Shown piece after piece: positions 42,792 through 52,400 of a stretch of DNA of 53,474 nt. A model generated the notes under the pieces. That model was not told the DNA's origin. It ran no database searches and was given only the letters and a program-made list of their open reading frames with translations. The number at the start of each line of letters is the position of its first letter. Position 1 is the first letter of the stretch. Source of the stretch: Porticoccaceae bacterium UBA4026 (lineage in GTDB: Bacteria; Pseudomonadota; Gammaproteobacteria; Pseudomonadales; Porticoccaceae); NCBI GenBank assembly GCA_002382445.1, contig DGAQ01000004.1, positions 41,339 to 94,812 of the forward strand, in the 5' to 3' direction. The translations under genes were made by a program, and so were the position numbers.

Positions 42792-44242
42792 GAGATTCCC
42801 TCCGGCATCAGCCTGTGCCAGTCGGTCACTTGCTGAAATTGATGAGCAACGTTTAGCATGCGCGCTTCGTCAAAATAGTTACCGATGATCTGCAAACCCA
42901 CTGGCTTGCCTTCAACCATTCCGCAGGGCACTGACATACCCGGCAAGCCCGCCAAGTTGGTTGCAATGGTATAAATATCTTCAAGATACATTGCTACGGG
43001 GTCATCGCCTTTTGAGCCAAATTTAAACGCTGGCGAGGGACAGGTGGGCCCGACAATAAGATCGACTTTGGCAAATGCTTGCACAAAGTCTTGTTCGATA
43101 AGTTGACGCACCTGTTGTGCCTTACCATAGTATGCATCGTAGTAACCAGCAGACAGACAATAGGTGCCGATTAATATGCGCCGCTGAACTTCTTCACCGA
43201 AACCTTCAGAGCGAGTGCGGCAATACATATCTTGTAAATCTTTTGGATTTTCGCAACGGTAGCCATATTTCACACCATCAAAACGAGATAAGTTAGCCGA
43301 TGCTTCGGCCGGAGCAATGACATAATATGCTGGAACAGAGAGATTAGAATTAGGAAGGCTTATTTCAACCAATTCAGCGCCTTGGGCTTCCAAATCGGCC
43401 AAGGCTTTCCTGACTGCTTCCTCAGTCCCAGGGTGCAAGCCCTCTGAAAAATATTCTTTAGGAACACCAATGCGCAAGCCTTTTACAGGCTTATTCAATG
43501 AGGCACTGTAGTCCGGAATTTCGAGGTCAACACAGGTGGAATCCTTATCATCAAAGCTAGCCATACAGTTTAAAAGTAGTGCGCAGTCCTCCGCTGTGCG
43601 CGCCATAGGGCCAGCCTGATCTAAGCTTGAAGCAAAGGCAACCATGCCCCAGCGGGATACTCGTCCATAGGTCGGTTTTAACCCGCTAATACCACATAGC
43701 GCGGCCGGTTGGCGAATAGAGCCGCCGGTATCTGTTGCTGTTGCGCCGGGCGCTAGTCTTGCAGCAACCGCTGCTGCTGAACCTCCTGAAGACCCTCCGG
43801 GCACGCAGTCTGTGGCCCAAGGATTTTTGACTGGCCCATAAAAACTAGTTTCATTGGAAGAGCCCATAGCAAACTCGTCCATATTAGTTTTACCTAACAT
43901 CACCACGCCGGCCTGCTCGAAATTTTCCACAACGGTAGCGTTGTAAGGGGGTATAAAGTTGTCCAGCATTTTAGAGCCACAACTTGTTCGTACACCCTTA
44001 GTGCAAAAGATATCTTTGTGCAGTAAAGGTACACCACATAACGCGGGTGCAGATCCAAACGCCAGTCTTTGGTCGGCTAAATATGCTGCTTGCAGAGCCT
44101 GGTCTGCGGTAACAGTAATTACGGCGTTATATTGGCCATTAAATCGGTTGATACGAGACAAGAAATGTTGAGTTAATTCCACACTTGAGAATTTCTTACT
44201 TTGAAGTCCTTTGACCAACTCGGCGATAGTGTAATTGTGCAT
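42788..44242 (-). CDS. gatA: Asp-tRNA(Asn)/Glu-tRNA(Gln) amidotransferase subunit A
   Basis: GatA is the glutaminase subunit of GatCAB. The 484-residue amidase-signature protein has the Ser-cisSer-Lys triad K76, S151 and S175 (CGVPLLHKD; GGSSGGSAAAVAA; TDTGGSIRQPA), with family spacing. It lies between gatC (11 bases upstream) and gatB (4-base overlap), so the order is gatC-A-B on the minus strand. Confidence 0.97.
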   Translation of the reverse strand: MHNYTIAELVKGLQSKKFSSVELTQHFLSRINRFNGQYNAVITVTADQALQAAYLADQRLAFGSAPALCGVPLLHKDIFCTKGVRTSCGSKMLDNFIPPYNATVVENFEQAGVVMLGKTNMDEFAMGSSNETSFYGPVKNPWATDCVPGGSSGGSAAAVAARLAPGATATDTGGSIRQPAALCGISGLKPTYGRVSRWGMVAFASSLDQAGPMARTAEDCALLLNCMASFDDKDSTCVDLEIPDYSASLNKPVKGLRIGVPKEYFSEGLHPGTEEAVRKALADLEAQGAELVEISLPNSNLSVPAYYVIAPAEASANLSRFDGVKYGYRCENPKDLQDMYCRTRSEGFGEEVQRRILIGTYCLSAGYYDAYYGKAQQVRQLIEQDFVQAFAKVDLIVGPTCPSPAFKFGSKGDDPVAMYLEDIYTIATNLAGLPGMSVPCGMVEGKPVGLQIIGNYFDEARMLNVAHQFQQVTDWHRLMPEGIS

Positions 44243-44253
44243 TAGTGACTCAT

Positions 44254-44541
44254 TTAATCGATCATTTTAGGAACGATGAACAACCCATTGTCCGTCGCCG
44301 GGGCTATCGCTTGGAATTCATCACGGTGATTACCTTCAGTGACTTCGTCTGCGCGCAGTCGCTGGGCGACTTGAAATGGTCGGAATATTCCCTGCGCAGA
44401 AACAGTGTCAGCAGATTGCAGTTGAGCAACCAAGTCTAATACACTACTCAATCGTTCGGTGACATCAGTGATGGTTTTTTCGTCAATGGAAAGTCGTGAT
44501 AAAGTCGCTAGCTTTTCAATTTCGTGTCGTTCGATGATCAT
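44254..44541 (-). CDS. gatC: Asp-tRNA(Asn)/Glu-tRNA(Gln) amidotransferase subunit C
   Basis: GatC is the small subunit that stabilises the GatA-GatB complex. The 95-residue protein has the typical beginning EIEKLATLSRLSIDE and the C-terminal motif LRADEVTEGNHRDEF...APATDNGLFIVPKMID. It is the first gene of the gatCAB operon and is divergent from mreB across a 321-base intergenic region. Confidence 0.95.
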   Translation of the reverse strand: MIIERHEIEKLATLSRLSIDEKTITDVTERLSSVLDLVAQLQSADTVSAQGIFRPFQVAQRLRADEVTEGNHRDEFQAIAPATDNGLFIVPKMID

Positions 44542-44686
44542 TTTTTTGGCCTGCGAATTACAATTGTTTAGTGTATCCTTTTTTTCCTAGCCAATACTCT
44601 ACTAGCTAGGTGCGGTAAGTTAACATAAATGGTCATATTAGGTTAAGCCGTTCACCCCATAAAAGCTTTATTTTATCAGTATCTAC

Positions 44687-44714
44687 GTAAATTTAAGTAA
44701 ATTAAGTAAATTAA
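44687..44714. repeat. Short tandem repeat in the gatC-mreB intergenic region
   Basis: Three copies of a 9-10 base unit, GTAAATTTAA, GTAAATTAA and GTAAATTAA, lie about 150 bases before mreB. They could be repeated regulator half-sites or an AT-rich bending element. Otherwise this 321-base region (44542-44862) is AT-rich and holds the two divergent promoters, neither of which I could place with confidence. Confidence 0.6.
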
Positions 44715-44862
44715 TTATAGTTATAGGAAGTTTGCCTCAAGATCAGCTAAACTCACTCATTAGATATTATGTTTGGCAGTTTTTTAATGCTATTAAACAA
44801 TGAAAAACAACACGCTTTCTGCAAAGCCCATTGCAGTAAAAGTAACTAAGGAAGTCATCTAA

Positions 44863-45897
44863 ATGTTAAAGAGATTTCGCGGTCTATTTTCCAGCGACCT
44901 GTCAATTGATCTTGGCACCGCAAATACGTTAATTTATGTCCGTGACAAGGGTATTGTTTTGAATGAGCCGTCAGTGGTGGCAATTCGTCACCATCTTGGG
45001 CAAAAGATTGTTGAAGCTGTTGGCGCTGATGCCAAACGTATGCTGGGTAGAACGCCAGGAAATATTACGGCGATTCGTCCACTTAAAGATGGCGTTATTG
45101 CAGATTTCCAAGTGACTGAGAAAATGTTGCAACATTTCATTAAAAAAGTGCACATCAAAAGTTTTATACCGCCTAGTCCAAGAGTTCTTATCTGCGTGCC
45201 CTGCATGGCCACTGAAGTCGAAACTCGAGCCATTAAAGAGTCGGCTTATAGTGCGGGTGCTCGAGAGGTCTTTTTGATCGAAGAGCCTATGGCTGCTGCT
45301 ATTGGTGCTGGACTACCGGTTGATGAGGCGATTGGCTCTATGATTGTAGATATCGGTGGTGGTACGACTGAAATCGCTATTCTTTCCCTAAGTGGTGTTG
45401 TATTTGCCGATTCTGTGCGCATCGGTGGCGATCGTTTTGATGAAGCGATTGTTAATTTTGTACGCCGAGAATACGGCAGTGTTATTGGTGATACCACGGC
45501 AGAGCGAATTAAGGTGGAAATAGGTTGCGCTTTTTTGGCCAAAGAGGTTCGAGAGATTGAGGTTCGAGGCCGCAATCTTGCTGAAGGAATTCCTAAGAGA
45601 TTTACGCTCACTAGTGATGAGATTTTGGGGGCTTTACAAGAGCCTCTAGCGGGTATTGTTGAGGCGGTAAAACGAGTGCTCGAACAGTCTCCTCCTGAAC
45701 TCGCTTCTGATATTGCGGAATCCGGTATTGTCTTGACTGGTGGCGGTGCTTTATTAAAAGACCTTGATCGTTTGCTGAGCCACGAAACTGGACTTCCGGT
45801 TATATTGGCCGAGGAGCCACTAACTTGCGTTGCGCGGGGTGGTGGTGAGTTTTTAGATATGATGGACAAAAAGAGGCTAGATCATTTAACTTTGTAG
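44863..45897 (+). CDS. mreB: Rod shape-determining protein MreB
   Basis: This actin homologue polymerises on the inner membrane and directs lateral wall synthesis. The 344-residue length is close to E. coli MreB (347). It has the phosphate-1 motif SIDLGTANTLIYV, phosphate-2 IVDIGGGTTEIAILS, and a C-terminal adenosine motif GIVLTGGGALLKDLDRLL. The N-terminal MLKRFRGLFSSD is the usual amphipathic membrane anchor. AAGGAAG lies about 8 bases upstream. First gene of mreBCD-maf-rng-yhdP. Confidence 0.98.
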   Translation: MLKRFRGLFSSDLSIDLGTANTLIYVRDKGIVLNEPSVVAIRHHLGQKIVEAVGADAKRMLGRTPGNITAIRPLKDGVIADFQVTEKMLQHFIKKVHIKSFIPPSPRVLICVPCMATEVETRAIKESAYSAGAREVFLIEEPMAAAIGAGLPVDEAIGSMIVDIGGGTTEIAILSLSGVVFADSVRIGGDRFDEAIVNFVRREYGSVIGDTTAERIKVEIGCAFLAKEVREIEVRGRNLAEGIPKRFTLTSDEILGALQEPLAGIVEAVKRVLEQSPPELASDIAESGIVLTGGGALLKDLDRLLSHETGLPVILAEEPLTCVARGGGEFLDMMDKKRLDHLTL

Positions 45898-45960
45898 CCC
45901 GGTTTCTGGGCAATTGGATTTATGGGTCTTTGAAGTGTCGGGAGTAGAACAATTAACAAA

Positions 45961-46800
45961 GTGTTCGTTAGGTCATCCTCCACCATTCGTAAAGTGGTTA
46001 TATTCTTTTTAATCGCATTTAGCATGATGACGATTCATTATTACACGAACTGGTTTAGTTCGATCGAAAAGTTTGCTGACCGATCGATTCGTCCGTTCTA
46101 TTGGGTTGCTAATATTCCTTCGCGTATTGGGGAGTGGGCAGATTTAAGTTCAACTGATCGGTCTGTTATCGAAAAAGAAAATCTCCGGTTAAAACAAGAA
46201 AGCCTTATTTATCGCGGTCAGTTACAGCGTATGGCTGAGTTAGCTGCAGAAAATCTACGCCTACGCCTTTTACTCAATGCCACAGAGTTGCTAACCGACA
46301 GTATTTTGGTGACAGAGGTTATTGGTGTTTCACCTAGCTCGAAAAGCCATACTTTGAGCATTGATAGAGGCCTTAAAGACGGTGTCTATGTTGGGCAACC
46401 AATACTAGATGCTGAGGGTTTAATGGGCCAAATTATATCGGTTTTTGAGAACCATAGTGTAGCGCTGCTGATTACTGACAATACACACGCAATTCCCGTG
46501 CAGGTTTTGCGAAACGGTATGCGATCCATTGCCGAGGGTACTTCAGACTACAATAATTTGCAGTTACGGTTCTTGTCGACGACTGCGGACATACGGGTAG
46601 GGGACGAGCTTGTTAGTTCAGGTTTGGGAGGGCGCTTTCCTCCGGGTTATCCCGTGGGCTCGGTTCTCAGTATTGGAAAAATCCCAGGTGAGAATTTTAT
46701 TGAAGTCAATGTGCGGCCAGCGGCCGAGATTGACAGAAGTAAACATCTTTTGTTGGTTTTCACCTCACAAGATGGCAGTAGAAATGGAAATTCTCAGTGA
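45961..46800 (+). CDS. mreC: Rod shape-determining protein MreC
   Basis: MreC links MreB to the periplasmic wall-synthesis machinery. The 279-residue protein has one membrane helix (about residues 10-30, VVIFFLIAFSMMTIHYY), a periplasmic coiled coil (about 68-105) and the beta-rich MreC core (VIGVSPSSKSHTLSIDRG, GLMGQIISVFENHSVALLI, LGGRFPPGYPVGSVLSI). The GTG start at 45961 has GGGAG 16 bases upstream, which is too far. An in-frame ATT at 45952 would have ideal spacing to it but is a rare start. The stop overlaps mreD by 4 bases. Confidence 0.95.
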   Translation: MFVRSSSTIRKVVIFFLIAFSMMTIHYYTNWFSSIEKFADRSIRPFYWVANIPSRIGEWADLSSTDRSVIEKENLRLKQESLIYRGQLQRMAELAAENLRLRLLLNATELLTDSILVTEVIGVSPSSKSHTLSIDRGLKDGVYVGQPILDAEGLMGQIISVFENHSVALLITDNTHAIPVQVLRNGMRSIAEGTSDYNNLQLRFLSTTADIRVGDELVSSGLGGRFPPGYPVGSVLSIGKIPGENFIEVNVRPAAEIDRSKHLLLVFTSQDGSRNGNSQ

Positions 46801-47273
46801 CATCTATGCGTTACGCCTTAACTGTTATCTTTTCGTTGATGTTAGCCTTGGTGTTGCAGCTAATTCCCGTTTCTGCCGATTGGTTGCCGTGGAAACCTAA
46901 TTTTTTACTTCTGATGGTTATTGGGTGGGTTATTTTTAAACCTAGCCAGTGGGGTATTGGGTTTGCCGCATCTGTTGGTTTGCTGGCTGATTTAGTGTTT
47001 AGATCGCCCCTAGGACTTCATGTGTTCCTTTTTGTTTTTATCGGTGCAGCGCCCTATTTACTCAGCGGCTGGTTAATTTATTTCAATGTTATTCATCGTT
47101 GTTTTTTTGTATTTATTCTCATTATTTTTTCTGAACTGTTAGGTAACTTTATGTACTCGGTTTGGTGGGTGCCGGTGGATTATCGAGATGTCCCCTGGGG
47201 TGCGATTAGCTCGGCCGTCATATGGCCTTTCATGGATAAATTTTTGGTTAATGTACATAACAATCGTCGTTAG
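46797..47273 (+). CDS. mreD: Rod shape-determining protein MreD
   Basis: This is a 158-residue inner-membrane protein of the elongasome with about five membrane helices. Family features are WLPWKPNFLLLMVIGWVIF, GFAASVGLLADLVFRSPLG and YRDVPWGAISSAVIWPFM. It overlaps mreC by 4 bases and probably starts by coupling (GTGACATC; the ORF begins at ATG 46797 or slightly downstream). Confidence 0.94.
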   Translation: MTSMRYALTVIFSLMLALVLQLIPVSADWLPWKPNFLLLMVIGWVIFKPSQWGIGFAASVGLLADLVFRSPLGLHVFLFVFIGAAPYLLSGWLIYFNVIHRCFFVFILIIFSELLGNFMYSVWWVPVDYRDVPWGAISSAVIWPFMDKFLVNVHNNRR

Positions 47274-47332
47274 CGCTTAGAGAGAAGTCTAGAAATATAT
47301 TCATTTAACCGAAGTTAACTTAGGAATTCTGC

Positions 47333-47950
47333 ATGCCGTCGGAATTGAGAAAGAAACATGAAGGTTTTGACCTCATTTTAGCCTCAGCTTCTCCGAGGCG
47401 AGTCGATATTCTAAATCAGATTGGGGTTCGATTTATCGTTGCACCTGCAGATATTGATGAGAGTCAAATTAGCAATGAATCACCCACTGATTTTGTTTGC
47501 CGCTTGGCATGTCAGAAGTCGCAGACTGGATATGAGTCTCAAATGGGAAGCCAAGCCGTGCTGGGTGGCGATACGATCGTTGTATGCGATGAAAAAATAT
47601 TCGGTAAACCGAAAGATTATGCCGATTCAAAACGAATGCTCAGTCAGCTTTCAGGGCGGGCTCATAAGGTAGTCTCGGCGGTCGCTATCAACAATGGCGT
47701 TGAGGCCGCTGTATTGATGTCAGAAACTCTGGTGACATTTCGCACTATATCGGACCAAGAGTGTCTCAATTACTGGAACACAGGCGAGCCAGAAGGGAAG
47801 GCAGGTAGTTACGCTATACAAGGTTTTGGATCAATTTTCGTAGAGTCTATCGAAGGCAGTTATAGTGGGGTTGTTGGACTACCTATTGCTGAGACCTGTA
47901 GTCTTCTTCGTCGCTTTGAGATCCCTATCTGGCAGACACTGTCAGCATAA
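47333..47950 (+). CDS. maf: Maf/YhdE-type nucleoside triphosphate pyrophosphatase
   Basis: This Maf protein hydrolyses non-canonical or pyrimidine nucleoside triphosphates (dTTP/UTP in the YhdE branch) and is linked to septum control. The 205-residue protein has the motif LILASASPRRVDILNQIGV, VLGGDTIVVCDEKIFGKP, SGRAHKVVSAVAI and YAIQGFGSIFVESIEGSYS. The position between mreD and rng is the E. coli yhdE arrangement, which favours that subfamily. Confidence 0.95.
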   Translation: MPSELRKKHEGFDLILASASPRRVDILNQIGVRFIVAPADIDESQISNESPTDFVCRLACQKSQTGYESQMGSQAVLGGDTIVVCDEKIFGKPKDYADSKRMLSQLSGRAHKVVSAVAINNGVEAAVLMSETLVTFRTISDQECLNYWNTGEPEGKAGSYAIQGFGSIFVESIEGSYSGVVGLPIAETCSLLRRFEIPIWQTLSA

Positions 47951-47977
47951 ACACTATCAGTTAAAAGTGAATAAAGA

Positions 47978-49483
47978 ATGAGCAATGAAATTTTGATCAC
48001 AGTTGCGCCGGGAGAAACCCGTGCGGCCTTGTTGCATGGTGGAGTTGTTCAGGAAGTCTATATCGAGCGACCTCAGAATATTAGTTTGGTTGGTAATATA
48101 TATATGGGTAAGGTTTCCCGCCTGCTTCCTGGGCTTGAGGCAGCCTTTGTTGATATCGGTATCGAGCGAAATGGATTTCTGCATCTCAGTGACATTGTAA
48201 ACCAAGTCTCCAAGAGGAGAAATAACGAAAACCCTAAAGCTACTGATATTCGTCATGCCCTGCATGAGGGTCAGTTAATTATGGTTCAAGTGATAAAAAA
48301 CCCTATAAATGATAAAGGTGCTAGATTAACAACAGAGATTTCCCTGGTGTCTAGGTATTTTGCTTATTTGCCCGCAGGTATTGGCAATAAGGTGTCACAT
48401 CGCATAAGAAAGAGGGATGAGCGGCAGCGTCTGCAGGATAGCCTGGCGCTAATGCTGTCTAAGGATGAGAGACAAGGAGCAGTCGGATCGACTCAGCAAA
48501 GGTTAGTTGGAAGCTATATTGTTCGCTCTGCGGCAGAGGGTATTGGTCTTAAATATTTACAATCTGATCTAAGTTTTTTACAGCACTGTTGGGAGGCTGT
48601 GCAATTGGAGAAGGTCACTATAAAAAAGCCCGGCCGGGTGTTTGAGGAGATGGCTCTGCAGGTCCGAGTGATGAGAGATTTAGTCGACGACAAAACTACT
48701 CGTATATTAGTCGACTGCGCGGACGTTTTTGATCAGCTTGGAAAAATAATGGAGAGGTATCACCAGAGTATCTCTAACCTGCTGGTTTATTACGACGGTG
48801 AAAAGCCATTATTCCAACACTACAAGGTCGAGGAGGAGGTTACTAAAGCTCTTCAGAGGAGAGTTAATCTTGATTCTGGAGGCTCTGTTGTTTTTGATCA
48901 GACTGAGGCGATGACAACTGTTGACGTCAATACTGGGGGCGATATTGGCCATCGCGATTTGGAGAAAGCGGCGTTTAATACAAATATGCAGGCAAGTAAG
49001 GTTATCGCAAGGCAAATAAGGCTGCGTAATGTAGGTGGAATTATTGTTATTGATTTTATTGATATGGATGATGATAGCCATCGAAAAAAGGTATTAGCCA
49101 GCCTTAAAAAAGCGTTGCTAGTGGATACAGTAGCTACATTTATTTCTGAATTTACTGAGTTAGGTCTGGTGCAAGTTAATAGAAAGCGCATTAATAAGAG
49201 TCTAAGAGAGTTATTGAGTGATAACTGCCCTACCTGTGACGGAGTGGGATCAATTAAATCTTTGAGTACTATTAGTTGTGAGATATGGAGAGAGATTTCT
49301 CGTGCTGCTAGCGCCTATAATTGCCGGAACATCAGAATCCAAGCGAGTCCCGAAGTGACTGGATATTTGGCAACTGAAGAAAGGTCGGTTCTGACCGAGA
49401 TCGAAAAGTCGATTAACTGTACAATCCAACTTCGTGACGATGAACTATATTCTCGTGAACAGTTTGACATTATCCCGGTTTGA
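47978..49483 (+). CDS. rng: Ribonuclease G
   Basis: RNase G matures the 5' end of 16S rRNA and turns over some mRNAs. The 501-residue protein has an S1 domain (GNIYMGKVSRLLPGLEAAFV), metal-site aspartates in TEAMTTVDVNTGGD and VIDFIDMDDD, and the zinc-link cysteines in NCPTCDGVGSI. It lacks the long C-terminal scaffold of RNase E, and the mreBCD-maf neighbours are those of rng. Confidence 0.96.
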   Translation: MSNEILITVAPGETRAALLHGGVVQEVYIERPQNISLVGNIYMGKVSRLLPGLEAAFVDIGIERNGFLHLSDIVNQVSKRRNNENPKATDIRHALHEGQLIMVQVIKNPINDKGARLTTEISLVSRYFAYLPAGIGNKVSHRIRKRDERQRLQDSLALMLSKDERQGAVGSTQQRLVGSYIVRSAAEGIGLKYLQSDLSFLQHCWEAVQLEKVTIKKPGRVFEEMALQVRVMRDLVDDKTTRILVDCADVFDQLGKIMERYHQSISNLLVYYDGEKPLFQHYKVEEEVTKALQRRVNLDSGGSVVFDQTEAMTTVDVNTGGDIGHRDLEKAAFNTNMQASKVIARQIRLRNVGGIIVIDFIDMDDDSHRKKVLASLKKALLVDTVATFISEFTELGLVQVNRKRINKSLRELLSDNCPTCDGVGSIKSLSTISCEIWREISRAASAYNCRNIRIQASPEVTGYLATEERSVLTEIEKSINCTIQLRDDELYSREQFDIIPV

Positions 49484-49492
49484 GACCGCAGA

Positions 49493-52400
49493 ATGGTAAC
49501 TAAAGTAACAAATACAATTACGTCAATTGGCCGATGGTTTATTTGGACCTCTGTGTTACTAATTTTTGGAACCTTTGTTTTGGTATTGGTGGGCAGGCAA
49601 ACGATCAACGCGATTGACGGATTGAGACCCTCTCTTGTCAATTTACTTAATCAAAGCACCGGTATGCAGGTTAACCTTGGCGAGTTGAGGGGCGAATGGC
49701 CGAGATTGTTACCGATTATTGAGATAGAGAATCTCGACATTATGGATGCTGATCAGAAGTCAGCTATCTCAGTGCATCAAGTAAGAGCCGAGCTGGATCT
49801 ATTTCAAACTATTAGACATGGAAATGCTATTTGGCATGAATTAGTGGCTGATAATTTAATTATTAGATTTGCTGAAGATGGGTCAGGTCGGTGGAGTTTG
49901 AAGGGTATTCCTGGCGGTGATGAAACCGACTTGAGGGTGCTTCTAGAGCCGCTTATTTATAGTCGCTTGATACACTTAGAAAGGATTCAGATAGAGTTCG
50001 AGTTTTTTTCTGGAAAATCAATTAAAGTCCATGGAAGCTCAGTAAAAATTGAAAATGATAGAGATTTTCATCGTACTGAGATGACCGTCTATCAATCTAA
50101 TCTAGATGCTCCTTCGTATTTTGTTATCGAAGGTCAGGGTGATCCCTTAAATCTTAAATCCTTTAGTGCAGAGGCCTATTTACAGTTGCGAAATCTCTCT
50201 GTTCCGCAGCCATTGGTGGAGTTGGGTAAATCGCTAATGCCGGAATTACTGGCTGATATTTCACAATTTACCACCGATGCCAGTGGTGAGTTATGGTTTG
50301 ATATTCATCAGGGTGGCGGGGTTGATTTTGAGGGTTCTGTATCTGTTACTGAGGTGCCCCTTGATTGGCTGGCGGATGTGCCAGCTGTCAGAGATATAAC
50401 CACTGAGATAACAGGTTGGTATACACCTGAGTTAGATTGGGGTGTACGTCTACAGGGGCTCGATTTTGAATGGTCTGACACTGAAATCGAACCCTTAGAT
50501 CTTGTTTTTAGTCAACGCCTCAGTGCGCAACAGCAAGGTTTTGATGTGTCAATTAGTCACTTAAACTTAACACTTTTATCTGACTTGCTCAAACAGGCAG
50601 ATGTCTTAAATAATCAGATACTACAGGCGATAGATACACTGAGCCCGCGTGGCCAACTAAGTGTACTTACTTTTGGCCAACAGCACTCAGGCTACTATGC
50701 GTCGGCCAACTTTACTAATATTGATCTCTCACCCTATAAAGGCGTCCCTGGAATAAAAGGGTTAACTGGTTATCTCGAAATTAAAAATAATGAGGGGCTT
50801 TTTCACCTGAATGACAGTGATGGGTTTGAGGTGCTTTTTCCTGCTGTCTATAAAGATTATATTAGAGTTCTTGATGCGCAGGGCACTGTGTATTTAGAGC
50901 TTGATTCCCAGAACCGATCTCTCAGTGTGTATAGCTCCGTGATTGAGACCGAAGTTGAAGCTGGCCTCGCTAATATAATTTTCTCAGTCGAGCAAAATAG
51001 AGCCGTTAAGGATTCCAATCCAGAGGTCAACCTCATTATTGGGGGTCAAAATATTGATGCAAAGTACAAAGATCAATTTCTACCTTACAAAATGTCGCAA
51101 AGCTTTTCAGGTTGGCTGAAAACCTCAATTGCAAAGGCTGACATAAAGCAATTCGGTATGGTTTATCGCTCAGGAGCAGCGCCTAACAAGGAGCCCGTTC
51201 GAACCACGCAGTTGCTAATAGAGGCAGAAAATGCCGATATTAATTTCCATCCTCGCTGGCTTGGGTTGAGTGATGTTAGAGCAACTTTTTTAATTGATGA
51301 CACCCATATAGAAGGAGTTGTCGGCTCAGCAACGATGGGCGGCGCTAAGATTGAAAAGATCAATTTGGCTTATGGTGTCCATCCTGAGGGGCATTCAAAA
51401 GCAAACATACTCTTTTTGCATGGCAGTCTAAAATCTGATGTATCACAGGCAATCAATATTATTGCTAAGTCTCCATTCGATAAGGATATTGGACCTTTGG
51501 CTGATTGGAAATACAGCGGCCAAGCAACGACCCAGTTGGCACTGGAGGTTCCTTTAGTCCAACCGACCGGTAATGCGTCTAAAGGCGATTATCGCGTCGA
51601 TAGTCAACTGACAGATGCTAGTTTATTGATTACCAACACATCAATTAATCTAACTAATATGGTCGGAGGTATCCATTTTTCGGTCGAAAAAGGAATCTAC
51701 TCGGATGATATTAATGGTCAGTTATGGGGTCAGCCATTTAACGCGCATCTCTTCAGGCGTGGTGATGAGCAAAAGATAGCGCTTAGCACCGCAGTGGAGC
51801 CAGCAAGTCTTAGTCAGTTGGTGGACTTTCCCTGGGGTAGGGTGGTAAAAGGCACTATACCGATAGAGGGGTTATTAACTATCAATCAGAGGAACTTAGT
51901 CCAACAAGATATACCTACCCAGGCTACTCAACCGAATAAAAGTGCGGTTACTTTATACTTAACAAGTCAGCTAAAAGAAAATGAAATTCATTTACCCCCG
52001 CCCTTAGGCAAGACCGCTGGAAACAATGATGATCTCGCGGTGAAGCTCCATTTTGACTCTGGTTTGACGAGGTTTGAAGGTACTTTGGGGCAAAATCTGG
52101 TTACAGATCTGCGTTTTAGCCAGCAGGGGTTGCTAAGAGGCCTAGTAAGTTTCGATCGCAGGGTATCGCTTCCCGCAAAAAATGAAGTTTTAATAGCAGC
52201 CCATTTACCGACCACCGAGATTGATTTATGGGCACCGGTTGTAGCTTTGTTTGGTGAGCGGTCAGATTCAAAAAAACCTATATGGAGTCCAGTTTTTGAT
52301 TTTACATTTGATAGTCTTGAGATGGCATCCATCGAACTAAAAGATCTGTCAGCGGTGGTTAGGTTGTCTGACAGTGCGACTAATATCGAGTTTTCCAGTC

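Noticed and set aside
45246..45869. Long open frame (207 codons) on the minus strand inside mreB
   Set aside because: Composition is serine/proline/arginine-rich, as expected from the antisense of a conserved gene. mreB on the other strand is certain.
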